A DNA stretch of 64,000 nt. Source: Sphaerosporella brunnea. Taxonomy: Eukaryota; Ascomycota; Pezizomycetes; Pezizales; Pyronemataceae. Positions 24,351-36,072 of this stretch are shown here, one piece after another. The position numbers and the translations under genes are program-made. The notes beneath the pieces are model-generated. The model worked only from the letters and a program-made list of their open reading frames with translations. It was not told the origin of the DNA and did not search any database. Each line of letters opens with the position of its first letter. Within the stretch, counting starts at the first letter, position 1. Location of the stretch: assembly GCA_008704415.1 (NCBI GenBank), contig VXIS01000031.1:1-64000 (forward strand). Direction: 5' to 3'.

Positions 24351-24822
24351 CTGGGGCGGTTCTGGGACGGTGTTTGGAGTTACTTGTTTTTTTTTGTTTA
24401 CGCTTTATGATGGTTATGATGATCTTTTTGTCTGCTTGTTGGTCCCTTTTTATACCCATATACCTCCTTATAAACTCGGGAAGTATGACGCGTTTTAGAC
24501 ATGATATATTGGAGTTCTCTTCATCTCCGCTCGATGTTGTGATCAACACTGCGAGTGAGATACAGCGAAGAAGAAGCGAGCTTTCTCGCACCTCATCTCC
24601 CGCGAGGAGCTGGCCCCGTGAAGACACGAGCAATAATGATGATTCTGAGCGCGTATCATTGAGAATGACTCTAGATAGTCTCCGAGAAGGTAAACGTTTC
24701 TTCAGCCGTAAATGCAAGGAAAAGAAACATAGGAAATTCTATATCCATTATCGTGACCAAAAAGGCGACCATCCATCCATCCAGCTACCCAGTCACAATA
24801 TATGCAACCCAGGCACAAAACG

Positions 24823-24856
<34 letters not shown>

Positions 24857-24972
24857 CGGCCGTCTTAACTCCAAAATCAAGACCCAAAAGACACAATCCC
24901 AAACAAACCAAAGAAAAAAAAAATGAAAAAAAAAAATGAAATTGAAATTGAAAGAGAGATTGAAAAAGAACA
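24351..24972. other. intergenic region with long A run
   Basis: These are the 3' flanks of the GH76 gene and the minus-strand F-box gene. A 33-base A run lies at 24823-24855, followed by further A-rich DNA to 24980. No gene is supported. Confidence 0.5.
24823..24855 (+). repeat. 33-base A run
   Basis: An uninterrupted A tract on the plus strand (T on minus) lies beyond the 3' end of the minus-strand F-box gene. It is the longest homopolymer in the window, and assembly length error is possible. Confidence 0.9.
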
Positions 24973-27900
24973 TCACATAATGACGCAACCCTTCTCCCCC
25001 TTCGACGAAGCCTTCTTCTCCTCCCTCTTCCGTCGTGCCTCGCGTACATTACTCTGCGCGCTCCTGCTGGCTCGACTGGGACGGCGCATGACGCTGACGC
25101 TGCCGCTTCTGCCCACTATCACGCTGTTGCGCGCGTTCCCGGGTGAGACGCCTCTGGGACTTGGAATTGGGGGTGGGGACAGCTGCGATGCGGCTTCGAC
25201 GGAGGCAGTGTAGGTTTCTCGCAGCTGTGTACGTCTCACGCTGCGGTTGCGGCGGGGACTGGGGCTTATGCCTCGAGGGGCTGGCGCACGAGGCGCCGTT
25301 AGACGCTGCTGAGGCTGTGGGGGTCGAGGTTGGGGTTGAGGGTAAGAACCGGCAGCATGCAGAGGTGCGTAGTGTTCAATCGGGATCATTGGCACAGGGG
25401 GGGGACCGTCGGGGTGGTTTACATGATGCCCTTCCGACAGTCTCCTTGGTGGCGGCACGGCGGGCACAGACAGGAACTGCTGTTGGCTCAGGTTCGATTG
25501 CGAATATACCATTGGTACCGCCTGTGGGACAGCTGGAGATACAGGCGCTGAGCGGGAAACGCTGATATTATTGCGACTGCTGCTGCTGTTGGTCGCGATG
25601 CGAAAAAGGCTGCCGCGGCGCATGACATTGCCCAATGTGCTGGTTCGCTCCAAGCCAGTTTCGGTGGGAACAGCGTTAGGGGCTGGCATGTGGACCTCGG
25701 GGTGACGAGGAGGGCCTTGGAGACTCCAAAGCAGCTGTGGTGGCAGCGGAACTGGATTGTCGTTCCGAGGAGTATAAGGAGGTGGTGGCGGTTCCCAACG
25801 TTCTCCGTCTTGAGTAGGTGCGGGATGAGGAGTCGGGGTAGGTCGGCCATCCGGTCCCACCGCACGGGCGTATCTGCTGGCATCTGCGGTTTGCGGAACG
25901 CTGCGAGCGACGGTGGCGGCGCGTTGGAGGGCGCTTCGGGAGCGTGGTGCGTTTGGTATATAGGGATCGTCGAGAGGGTCGGTGTTGTCGGCTTCGTCGG
26001 GGAAGGAGAGCGGGCTCACCGGCCTAGCTCTGGCTGAGGTGGTCTCGCTCGTGCTGAGCGGCATGTTCCTTTGCCGTTGAGCTGCCGCTGGCGGTGAGTG
26101 CTCGTTGGTGTTGCCGTGTTCGAAAGGAAATATGCCTTGCCTTGACGCTGCAGTCCTTCCATTCCTGCCATTCCTTCTTACGGCCACAGTACGCCGTCGT
26201 GCAATGTCGACTTCCACTTCGATGTCTCTTTGTTCTTCCTCCAACGTTTCGACCGGGCCTTGAATGCCATCTCCAACCTCGATGGAAATGACCGTCTTTG
26301 AGCCGACCCTGGGCCCACGTACAAACTCGAAAACTGTCACCCTGCCTCCTCCGACTCCGAATACCTCTTCCTCGCCATATTCGCCCAGCGTGTCGTCAAC
26401 TCCGCCTCCCGCAACGGTGACCAAACGTTCAGTTCCATCGACGCCCATGACGAACTTGACGCTAGACAATCCAGTGACCTGTCCAACTTCCCTTCCACGG
26501 ATAAACACATTCCGTATTTTGTCGCAGAGGACCTGCCACTGTGGCACCACAACAGAACGCACCCGCTCTCTAGCACCACTCCTGCTGGCATTACTGTTAC
26601 TCCTTTCCGGTGTACTCGCTATACTCCCATTGTATTCGGCGTTGGGATCGAAGAGAGGGAGATCAAGCTTTCCGGGTATGCCATAGACCCACACTTTCCC
26701 GCCTCCAAAGCCAGCAGCTACAAGACTACCATCCCTGGTAGAGGAGGGCAGCGTAGCTGGTTGAATAACCTTCATGTCCTCGTCGTTCGGACCGGCAAAG
26801 TATGTGTGTCCATTCCGTAGATCGTCGACTCTGACGGCACGGAATGTCTCATACACACGGTCGTAGGTGAAAGTCCAAGTAGCACCCTCCTCATCTTCCT
26901 CTCCCGGTAACAAACTTGCATGAGAGCTGTCTCTCGAGCTCCGAGGGAACAGCACTTGTGTGGTCCATAGCTGCGCTAATCCTTCCACTGGCATATCCGT
27001 CGAAAAATGCTGAGCGGAAACAATAACAGTGGTCGGACTCTTCGGATTCAATGTTGTGCCCAGCAGAATAGTGCCGTCTGAAGAAAATGCAAGTGAATCC
27101 ACGGTATCGCAGTTTACCGCTCGCCTGTCCATTGGTCCAGCATCTGGATGCAGAGAGTACACTTCGATGCCACCATCATACGCCGCCCCCAACACTTCAG
27201 CACCGGGTGACAGCGCAATAGTACGGGGCTCGTTGTCAAGCGGAAGGCCCCTTATGATCCTGGCCTTTGCCCCTGTGAGGTCGTACAAGGTAACATGATG
27301 ATTTGAACTTAGCACCGCCAGTATGCTTCCATCATCCAGAATAGCAGCCGACACAGGTCTCCTTTTACTTTTGAGCTCGCGCTTGACCCTCATATCTGGT
27401 TGCGACAGATCTATCACAAATATCCGGCTTGACAACAGCGCAAGCAGATGCGTGCCTTTAGGCGAGAACTCGAAGCGGAAAGCTTCGCCGCCAGGACACG
27501 CTGCCGCGGATGACGAGGCAGAGTAGATGAGTTGGGTTTCCGTAACCCGGGGGCGGAGAACAGTTTCGAAGAGCTCGCGACGGCCAGCCTCGTTGAACAG
27601 CCGGATCAGCGTCGGGAGGGTCTCATCGTCAGCGGAATCGCTAGGGATACTTGTGATCCCGCAGCGCGCGAGCTGGTGCGTGTACAGCCGGACATTTCTC
27701 GAAACCTGGTGCCACGCCGAGTTGATCAAAGTGAGTGAGTCGAAGGTATTTGGATCCGCAGTATATAGAATCCTGTCCCGCAAACGCAAGTCAGTTTTAG
27801 CTTGATGTTTGTTTTTGCACTTCTGCAACGCACTCTTGAATTATCTCTCGCGGCAGCCTTTCGAAAGCTGAAGATCTTGCGCGCTCCTTTCCTTTGCCTT

Positions 27901-28063
27901 TGCGATCATATTTTTTCTCCCCGCCGTTGCGCATCGGCTCCTTCTCAAGCAGCGTCCGCCCCCCCTCGTCGTTATTTGGCCGCGGCGAAGTTTGAGAGGA
28001 AGGAACCGATTTCCTCCTTGTCGGGATGGCGCTCTCGTTGCAGGCCGACATGCCGCTAATCAT
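24973..28063 (-). CDS. F-box / beta-propeller protein with C-terminal CaaX box
   Basis: Two exons (28063-27834 and 27772-24973) give 1009 aa. The intron (GTGCGT donor, ACAG acceptor) splits an F-box. Once spliced, it reads LPREIIQEILYTADPNTFDS then LTLINSAWHQVSR, at about residues 64-101. A WD40-like propeller follows (about 180-580) with blade starts such as FEFSPKGTHLLALLS, AILDDGSILAVLS, IALSPGAEVLGAAYDGG and LAFSSDGTILLGTT. Residues 600-960 are Pro/Ser/Arg-rich and disordered. The protein ends RKREEKKASSKGEKGCVIM: a basic stretch followed by the CaaX box CVIM, which predicts farnesylation and membrane attachment. F-box proteins are substrate receptors of SCF ubiquitin ligases through Skp1. 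Membrane-localised SCF function is inferred. I cannot name a yeast orthologue. Confidence 0.88.
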
Positions 28064-29646
28064 CGGTTGTTGCTTGAGAGGGGGGCGAGGGGGATGATGG
28101 GTTCTTGATGTTGTTCAGGATCAGCCGCCCAGGTCAGGTTCGAAGAGAACCCCTGTTAAGCTCCTGCGTTCTTGCATTGCAGCTGTGCTACCTGCTGTAA
28201 CATGCCAGGCTATACTTAGGACTTGCAGCTGGGACCAATATTGGCCCATTCATTGGATAATTGGGTGTTCAGCTGCAGCTTGGCCACCGTTCAATCATAT
28301 GCCCACATCAGAAGCATCATCAGATACACTCAAACGCATCTCAAACGCTCACATGTTAGATATTATCTTGCTCGGCCTCTGTGTTCGCTTGAACTCACTC
28401 AGTGCTCTGAATACGTACCCCCTGTCGAGCCACGAAAGGCGATGACCGCCCCCCCTGCGTCGTCACTCTTTGCCACCGGCACAAACGTGAGTGATGCTTC
28501 ATGCCATCAGTTGAATACTCCACTCCATTCCATTCCTGTAATGAGGCAGGAATTCGGTGCATACTAGCCATAACTCTCTCTAAGTCTGGGAATCCGAAAC
28601 ACATCAAAGAATTCCTGCATTTCTCCTCATCACCTGCAAAGTACTAGTATGCATTTGGGGGGTTCCCATACCTATGGCTGAAAAACCTGAGTTGATGGCG
28701 TCCTTGAGGGCTGGAGCTGAGCCACGTTCTTAGCCACCCCTCGAGTCCAACCCCCTAAGCTAGCTCTAGAAGCTGGACTGGGATTCATAGGCCCGCAATT
28801 TTCCATCTGCAATGCCTCTCGCCAACCAGCCCAATTAGTCAGAACTCCAGATAACACGCAACCGCAAGTACTCAGTATGTACCTACGTCTCCCAGGCGAA
28901 GGCCCTCAACGGCTATCTGACCCTAAAGACGGGGAGGCAGGAGAGGCAGCATGAAAACCGGAGATCATCTTCGTCTCCGGGTCTCAAGTACAAAGAAGTA
29001 TCGGTCTTGAGCCCTCAGCTTTAACTACCTCACATCCGGTTCTGTCAGTGGGTGTTTCGACCGATTATTTCCATGAGATACTCTGTGGCGTTCCATGGCA
29101 GTGTACTCTCTCTCTCCATGTTGTTTATAGTGACTTCTCCCGCGTCGACTGTTTATAGAAAGCTACATCCCATCACTCGGATATCGAGTGACATTTCGTG
29201 GTTCTACAACTCGAGTACGGTTCATCCAAAAAAAGCTATCACAAGATATATCGCTCACTAAAGCAGAAGATGGCGTGTCAGAGCATGTCAGTTTTCTCGA
29301 GACTTGCCGAGACTGCCTCCCATACCGTCTCATTTTATGTGCACTATCATCACTCGCGGACAGCAAGAAGCTGTATTATGCGTTCCTAACCCGGGGCAGA
29401 ATGAAATAATTGTACAACCAAAGGTATACCAATTGACCAGAAAGGATAGTCGGGGAACAAAAGCAGACTACATACAACAAAGACACACAGTTGCATCCTC
29501 AGCAAGCCAAGGAAAGACAAAAAACACCGAAAACAGACGGACAATGTATTGTCATCAAAGCGATTTGATACCAACTCTAAACATCATTGAACAAACTAAA
29601 AATCCCCCGGCTTCTTTTTTCCGGGTCAGCCTATACTTTCGCCCGA
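28064..29646. other. intergenic region, no supported gene
   Basis: This contains the upstream flank of the F-box gene and the 3' flank of SWT1. Short frames here are overlapping and mutually exclusive, with no domain or splice pattern. I see no repeats of note. Confidence 0.45.
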
Positions 29647-31666
29647 TCAGTTGGCAGCATCCAACTGAGGCGTCAGACCACTAGCCATCATCTTCCACGA
29701 AGCCAGAGTAACCACGTGACTAAGACTGGTGGACTCCCAGTTGTCGGCAAAGTTGAGCAATCCAGCCCAGAGGATCTCCCAATCCTCGATGAACTGCACG
29801 ATGTCTTTGGAAGTCGGCTTGGCAGGACGCACACTGCAATCAGTGGCCAATTCGGAGTTGACCCAAAGAGACCATTTGTTCCAGTCATAAGTAAGGTCAG
29901 AGTTTCTGATCTTCTGACGGAGAGCGCCGTTCCTCGGGTACAAGCTGTCAAAGCTGAACTGGAGGACCTTCCAAGTGAGATACTCGATGTTCTGGTTTTC
30001 CCCAAGCTCAGGGAAATTACGACGCTCACCCTCAGGCAACTTCTCCCAATACCGATGCAAGAGGGGGATGAACTTATCCACTAAATCTGCTTCGATGCGA
30101 ACGAGGAGGATACCAAGGTCGGCCTTCAGCTTCTTAATTTCGGCATCCCGAGTGAGAGCGACACCTGGAGTGGATCCAACCGATTCTGGCTGGTGCTGAC
30201 GACGAGGCCGAACGTCATCTGAGGTCGCATGACGAGACGCATAAAGACCCATCGGGACTCTGACCGTACTGGGGTCCTTGGAATGAGATGAAATCTTCAC
30301 GTCCGAATCGACTGTCTTGTTCGCATCCTCGGCAGTCTCCCAGATGCCAGGGGCTCGGAAGGCGACCTCTCCAGACTTGGAACCCTCCAAGACTGACATT
30401 ATGCCGTCAGCGGTGAAGGGAGTTCCAGTGAACGAAACTGCCTTAATCCCTGGAGAAACGTTAATGAAAAACATACTTCACTACGCAATCGACACTGACC
30501 ATAGACCAAAGCCTTGACGCAAAGGTTCTTGTCATTGGAGAGGATGGCGGTCGGGAAGCCTTTGATCTCCTTGACATAGCTTTGAAAAAATGATAATGTA
30601 AGCAAGTACTCCCTCTCAATGAAATAATTACTAACCGACAGCAATCCAAGATTGCGGTATCGCCCTTCGTGGCGGTTCGATCTAGAACCTCCTCCTTCAT
30701 TTGGCCCCAGAGCCCTTTCGCTTGGCTCTTCATGGTCTCGAAGGACCAGTTGTTAGCCCGGCGGGCAAGCGAACCGACAGATACCGCGACCTCGACACCA
30801 TCAGCGTTCTTGTGGCGGATTGTGGAATTGCTCTTTTTGAGTCCATCCAGCTCCATGATGGTCGCCCATGGAAGCATGACGACGTTGCCCCAGCGAAAAT
30901 ATGCCTGAACGAGGCTGTTCACAAGTTGCAAGTGGGATAAGATGAAACTCGTGTCTACGACCAGGACCCACTTGACAACTGTTGATCTCGCGGAATAATC
31001 CAGGTGAACAGAAGTCTTCGCCCCACTGTCAGTACCCTCTCAACTCAGACGGCTGCGTCAAATCTAATACTTACATCCAAGGACCACTTCTTGATGTCAC
31101 CACCACGTTCTCCCTCGAGGAATCCGACGATCTGGAGGGTAACAGCAGTATCGTCAAGATCCTGCATGATGATATCTCCGTCGGCATCCTTAAGGGTGTC
31201 TGGTGCAACGGCACTGATGTAAAGTCAGAACATGAATATCAACTTTCCTCAGCAGAAGTCTAACATACCTGACGGGGGTGTTCTCGCCCATAACAACATC
31301 TCCATTATCATCATCCGACTGCTTGAGAGGAACAGTGGTGTTCACCTTGAGGGCCGGGATGCCCTTCGTGCGAAGGTGAGGAGGGCCCGGGCCGATCTTC
31401 GGGGAATCCGGATCCTTGGTGGTTCTCAGGTTCCCCTCTCTCCACCTCTCAGTCAGAGCTGCTTTCACCTTCTCCTTGCGGATCGGCCGAAGAGGGATGT
31501 CGTTATTCGCCCAGCGAGACGCCTCTAGGCCTCGAGGCACACCAATGTTCACAGCTTGCTCCTGGGCGGCTTTTTCGTCCGACTTGATGTCAGTTCTATC
31601 GGCCCATTTGGAGCTGTTGAGCTTTTCTTCCCACCAAGGCTTCGGCTGGTGGTGGTTGGTCGACAT
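29647..31666 (-). CDS. SWT1: Swt1-type PIN-domain endoribonuclease
   Basis: Five exons (31666-31269, 31213-31075, 31015-30636, 30579-30500, 30449-29647) give 599 aa. The N-terminus is disordered with WWEEKLNSSKWADRTD. The PIN nuclease domain (about 196-330) has VVDTSFILSHL, WATIMELDGLKK, KGDTAILDCCRYVKEIKG and LSNDKNLCVKALVYGI. These carry the acidic residues (Asp, Glu, Asp, Asp) that bind metal in PIN enzymes. The C-terminal region, with DWEILWAGLLNFADNWES, matches the Swt1 helical domain. Yeast Swt1 cleaves mRNPs stalled near nuclear pores as part of nuclear RNA quality control. The four introns are all required to keep the PIN domain continuous. The gene is divergent from RBM8A, with 742 bases between start codons. 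Confidence 0.93.
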
Positions 31667-32408
31667 ATTTTTGGATGAACACCGACAGGGGAGAGCAAAC
31701 GGGTGAGAAAGGAAATATGAGAGAAGAGATACGGTTGAGAGACGTGGAAAGAAGGGAAGGGTTGGGGTGAGGGGGGGTATGTACAAGACAACAACAACAA
31801 GTAGATGGGGGGAGAGGCTAAACGGAAGTCAACAAGCCAGCGAGAAGTCCAGCGAGAAAGCCAGCCCTATGGCTGCTGTGAAAAGCAGTCGCAAAAACAG
31901 CGGCGACGCCGGTTCAGTATTGCATGAAGAAGGCAGCGGGGACTGGCAACGGGCCAGGGTCGAGTCTGCCTCGGCCTGCCGAGCTCTGCGTCCGATCCGG
32001 TACCTTTGCTTGCTCGCAGCCCAACGTGTGCTCTAGATCTGCTGCAGCTCTGGCTACACGTGTTCGAGCCAGCTATGGAATCCAGGATGGATATTACCCG
32101 CTCTGGGGGAGCAAACAATACAATTCCGCTGGGTAAGGACAACTTCCTATGATTTCTTGTAGCTCTTTATATCGACAGCACGTTCGAGTGATGGAGGGTG
32201 CAGTGGGTGAGGTTGCATCATCCACCCGCAACTCCAGCTAGTTAGTAGGTAACTAACTGGAACACGTGCCGGGTAACTTCCCTCGCCAACTCTTCGCGTG
32301 TTCTCCCGCCGCGTCCCCATCCCATCCAGTCCACGTCAAAACCCCGCGTCAACCATCTCTTACCCCTCCCGCTTCGCCGCGCGACTCAACGGCAAAACCA
32401 CCGCAACA
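31667..32408. promoter_or_regulatory. divergent promoter region between SWT1 and RBM8A
   Basis: It spans the upstream regions of two divergent RNA-metabolism genes. It contains a short palindromic stretch AGTTAGTAGGTAACTAACT at about 32239-32257 followed by CACGTG at 32261-32266 (E-box-like), and C/T-rich DNA just before the RBM8A start. No coding frame here is supported. Confidence 0.4.
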
Positions 32409-32927
32409 ATGGCCGACATGGAAATTGACGAGGTTCCCTCCGCCTCCGAACTCGACAGCAACAAGGCCAACGAACCCAAGACCAACAGCGGCGCGTACGC
32501 TGTGCGTTCAATCGAGGGCTGGATCGTGTTGGTGACGAATGTGCATGAGGAGGCGACCGAGGAAGACCTACAGGAGACGTTTGCCGAGTATGGCGACATC
32601 CAGAACATGCACCTGAACCTGGATCGACGGACCGGTTACGTCAAGGCGCGTTCCTCCTATCCCCGGATCCCTATGGTGCTGACGATGAGGTTTTGATACG
32701 CATAGGGCTACGCACTGATAGAATACTCCACCCTCCCCGAAGCCCGTGAGGCAATCGACAAAACCAACAACACCAAGCTCCTCGACCAGACCATCGCCGT
32801 TGATTTTGCCTTTGTTCGGCCGCCGCCCGGCATTGGAAGTGGGCGTGGTGGACAGCGCGGCAAGGGCGGGCGAGGCAACGCTAGGCCAAGGAGTCGTTCC
32901 CCCGGCGTGGGAGCGGTCGGGCTTTAA
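32409..32927 (+). CDS. RBM8A: RNA-binding protein 8A / Y14 (exon-junction complex)
   Basis: Two exons (32409-32645 and 32706-32927) give 152 aa. A single RRM fills the centre: [20 protein letters not shown], then [18 protein letters not shown] joined to [18 protein letters not shown], ending with [14 protein letters not shown]. This is the diagnostic Y14 layout, with a Gly/Arg-rich tail ([12 protein letters not shown]). Y14 pairs with Mago in the exon-junction complex deposited on spliced mRNA. To join RRTGYVK to GYALIEY the intron must begin GC (AAG|GCGCGT) and end ATAG. A GT donor exists 6 bases upstream but would delete the conserved Val-Lys. The ATG at 32409 follows CAACA; a second Met is 3 codons in. 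An inverted-repeat element begins 48 bases after the stop. Confidence 0.93.
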
Positions 32928-32937
32928 TCTTTGCTCA

Positions 32938-34977
32938 TACGGTTTTCTACCAGTAAACTTCAAAATAACACCAAATTGAGCAATGTGCTTAGATGCCCGT
33001 CTTTTTGCTAGCGTGGGCAGATATACCCCGTAAATGCTAATATATCCCGACGTGAGAAAACGACAGCTATAGTACGGTCGCCGAAGAGCTCAATCCCACG
33101 ATAAAAACATGAAAAAAAAAAGCAAAAATTGATAGTAATCCAAACTGACCGTAACCACTAATCCTCACCACCTTATTCTAACTCGAACCATCTAACCTGT
33201 ACCATACTTTTTACCCTCACTCAATCCCAAACAAAAATCCCGCGCATTTATGGGGTGTATCTGCCCCCGACGGGCATCTATCTGAGCACTTTGCTCAAAC
33301 CAAATTAATAACAAAACTAAACCCTTTCAAGTAAAGTAGGCGAGGTAGTGAGTGAGAGTAAGTGAAGTTGGGGCGTTTGGGGAACCTCATGGCATCCAGC
33401 ACCCCCGGGCCACAGGCTCAAGCTTGATCTTTAATAGTAGCCCATGCCGGTTCCTCCTCATTACCTCTCAAATCCCATCAGTTTGAAGAGGTCATCCCGT
33501 AGCTGATACTAGCTCTTTGGTTCGGTCTGTGGCCGCTCAATAACCCGCATCTGTTGACATGAATGAAAGCTTGTCCGCCGGGGCGGTTCCTCTTCTCGCC
33601 GTGGACCAAATCCCAACAGGAAACTGCCCGTTCAGAGGAAGAGTGAGTGCAACAGGCGACGAGCTACCTCTGCAAGCACAGAAGCAAATGGCTCAAGCTC
33701 CTCCCAAAATGAGATGGCACTAATACCATGTAGGTAGCCAGATACCGGGCGGAATTAACCCGAGTAAAGGGGCCTTGCTTGCTGCGGTATTGGCTGAATC
33801 CTTTGCGAGCTTCTTGTGGAGTTTTCGGAATACTTGCCAAAAAAGGTGTGTACATACCATCTGAAGAGAATAGGGTGCATTGGTGTTGCTCTATCTTTGG
33901 TGAATCCAAGCTTTTATACATGCTTTACTTCAGAAAACAAACATATGGCGTTCGTACTGCTGCCGTCTAGAACGCCTCACCTTAGTTAGGTAACGGTAAT
34001 TCTCGGCGTTGACCTAACAGGGTTAGGGGTAATAAGGGCGAGTGATAGCCGGTGAGAGTTGTCTGTCTTTTCCACGCGTTGCTGTAACCTTAACAAAACT
34101 GCTCGCCGACAACCGGGACCGGGACCAGGCAGCCGATAAGCCCGTAATGTAGTCCTCGAGGAAGCTGCGTGTTGAGGGAGAGATGCGACGGTACTATAGA
34201 ATAGTACCTGATTCGATACTACAACTAGAGTACATACTTGTTACGGCCACTGACAGCTGCTGGCATGAAACATAATGTTTCTTGTTGAGATGGGAGAGCG
34301 ACTTTCCGGAGATGTTAATAGAATCGATTGCTGCGTCCTGACGAACTCTCTTTGCAGCGATCATGAAAATATATCAATCATGCGGCCATGAGGAGCTGTT
34401 TGTCTCATCGTCCGCAACGGGTGGTGTGAATCTTTTTTTGCATCTGGCATTGCATCTTCATAGCCGACAATTTATTGTGAATAACTTCCCCGTAAAAGTT
34501 CTTTAATGCCTAGGTGGCTTCCGGCAGAACTATCACAGGTGATCTGTCCTTCATGTTCTACATTTGGGTCCCCTGATGGAACTATCTTCCATTCTCGAAT
34601 CCTCGATATCAATGCCCCTCCTTATAATCGGATGAAATGCCTGGGAAGCTACTTGGTGTTTTTCATATTTCGTCACCAAGACCAGCAAGTAAACATTTGC
34701 ATGAGCTTGAAACATCATACCACGCCGGAAAAGGGTGCCAAAGGCAAGCTTGAATACTCTACAACGATATCACCAGGAAAGAAGCTCGCCACCGAAGACC
34801 ACGAGAAGATTCTAGAAGCTCAAGATATCCCGATACACGGCTTTTGGAAGCAATAACTCAACCGCCCATTTACTAACAATCTCGACCTAACGATCGAAAT
34901 TACTCCTCCTCTCCCTCCGCCCTACAAATACTAATCAGCAAAAAAGCCCAAAAGCAAGTTCAAAGCAACCCCCACCG
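32938..34977. other. intergenic region containing a MITE-like element, otherwise no gene
   Basis: Besides the element at 32976-33298, this holds the downstream flank of RBM8A and the 3' flank of the RidA gene. A short perfect hairpin GGTACTAT-AGA-ATAGTACC occurs at about 34190-34208. A plus-strand frame at 34506-34856 is open for 116 codons but has no recognisable domain. Confidence 0.45.
32976..33298. mobile_element. MITE-like element with 6-bp target duplication
   Basis: The outer ends are TTGAGCAA at 32976-32983 and TTGCTCAA at 33291-33298, an exact inverted pair. The arms continue as imperfect inverted repeats for about 55-60 bases, sharing AGATGCCCGTC, GGGCAGATA and ACCCC..TAAATGC. The element is flanked on both sides by the 6-base direct repeat ACCAAA (32970-32975 and 33299-33304), as expected of a target-site duplication. 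It is 323 bases long with no coding capacity, so any mobility would depend on a transposase elsewhere. Confidence 0.8.
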
Positions 34978-35615
34978 CTACAGCTTTCCCCTAGTACTGG
35001 TCTTCATGGCAAAGGGATCATACTCAGCGCTAACCGCACTCTTCTTTCCGGGCGTGGGGTCCTCGAGGGCAATGCACTCAATCTCAACATCGACACCCTT
35101 GGGCAGTTCCCTAACAGCGACGCACGAGCGCGCAGGCTTGTGGCCGCTGAAGTACTTCTCATAGACCGAGTTCATGCGGGCGAAGTTCGCCATGTCGCTC
35201 AGGAACGCATTGACCTTGACAACCTTGTTGAAGGAGCTGTTGGAAGCCTTCAGCACGGCAGCAAGGTTGGCGAACACAGCTTCGGTCTGCTCCTCAATGC
35301 TGCCAGTGATGATGTTGCCCTCTTTGTCGGCGGGAATCTGGCCGGAGACGAAGACGAGTCCGTTGGCCTTTATGGCTTGGGACTGCGAGAGCGGGTCAGT
35401 AGGTGATAGAAAGCGGGAACGAGAGGGAGGGGTACGTAGGGTCCTGCGGCTGTGTGCGGGTGGATAATGCTCAGTAGCTGCTAGGGATGCTGGCAGTGCA
35501 CTTACGCGGGCAGGCGTCGTGGGTGCGGACCTGTCTGCGATCAGTATTCTCCCCTACAGACACACTTCAATTGCAGCCGGTAAACAAAACTTACGGGCTT
35601 GAGAATTGACGACAT
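34978..35615 (-). CDS. RidA/YjgF/Hmf1-family imine deaminase
   Basis: Four exons (35615-35595, 35530-35506, 35449-35436, 35382-34978) give 154 aa. After splicing the N-terminus reads MSSILKPVRTHDACPPAGPY followed by SQAIKANGLVFVSGQIP, the RidA family start. Later blocks are NIITGSIEEQTEAVFANL, VVKVNAFLSDM, and PARSCVAVRELP with the conserved Arg that binds the substrate carboxylate, then VEIECIA. RidA proteins hydrolyse reactive enamine/imine intermediates from PLP enzymes and protect branched-chain amino-acid metabolism, often in mitochondria. Exon 3 is only 14 bases and encodes the AGPY of the conserved motif; exons 1 and 2 are 21 and 25 bases. The C-terminal extension past EDPTPGKK is longer than in bacterial RidA. 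Confidence 0.93.
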
Positions 35616-36072
35616 TTTTCTGTTGGTTGCAGGTGAGTTATAAGTGAAGCTGATGATGTTGCGGGGGAGAATGTATGATGAACGGGAGCGAGCGACGACA
35701 AGAGGTAATGCAGATGATGCCATTGTTAGTCAGAACGGTTCGTTCTTAGTCCAGACAGGCGGGAGGCGGGGGCAGCGTGGTTGCGGAGCATGGCGGCGGG
35801 GTAGGGCATTGCGATGTCAAGTGCGGGACTTCCAACGGCAACTCGGTCTAGGGAAGCGAACGGGATCAAGATGGCAACGGAAAGCAAGGCTGTAAAAATT
35901 GTTGGAAAATAAGACATTCTCGCGTTGCGTATGTGCCAGGAGATCATCAGCACGGCAATTGAGCCATGGAGCTGCCTCTTCAATCATATCTGCCTGTTTG
36001 CCAATCCAAGCTGCCACAGGCTATCACTCGTTGAAAATACCCAACAGTTATCGTACACTCCAAAGTGCCCTA
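35616..36072. other. RidA upstream region and SLX4 3' flank
   Basis: This is a 457-base spacer between tandem minus-strand genes. It holds the presumed RidA promoter. No domain-bearing frame or repeat was seen. Confidence 0.45.

Noticed and set aside
34506..34856. Plus-strand frame of 116 codons between RBM8A and RidA
   Set aside because: No recognisable domain; composition changes midway; no supporting signals.
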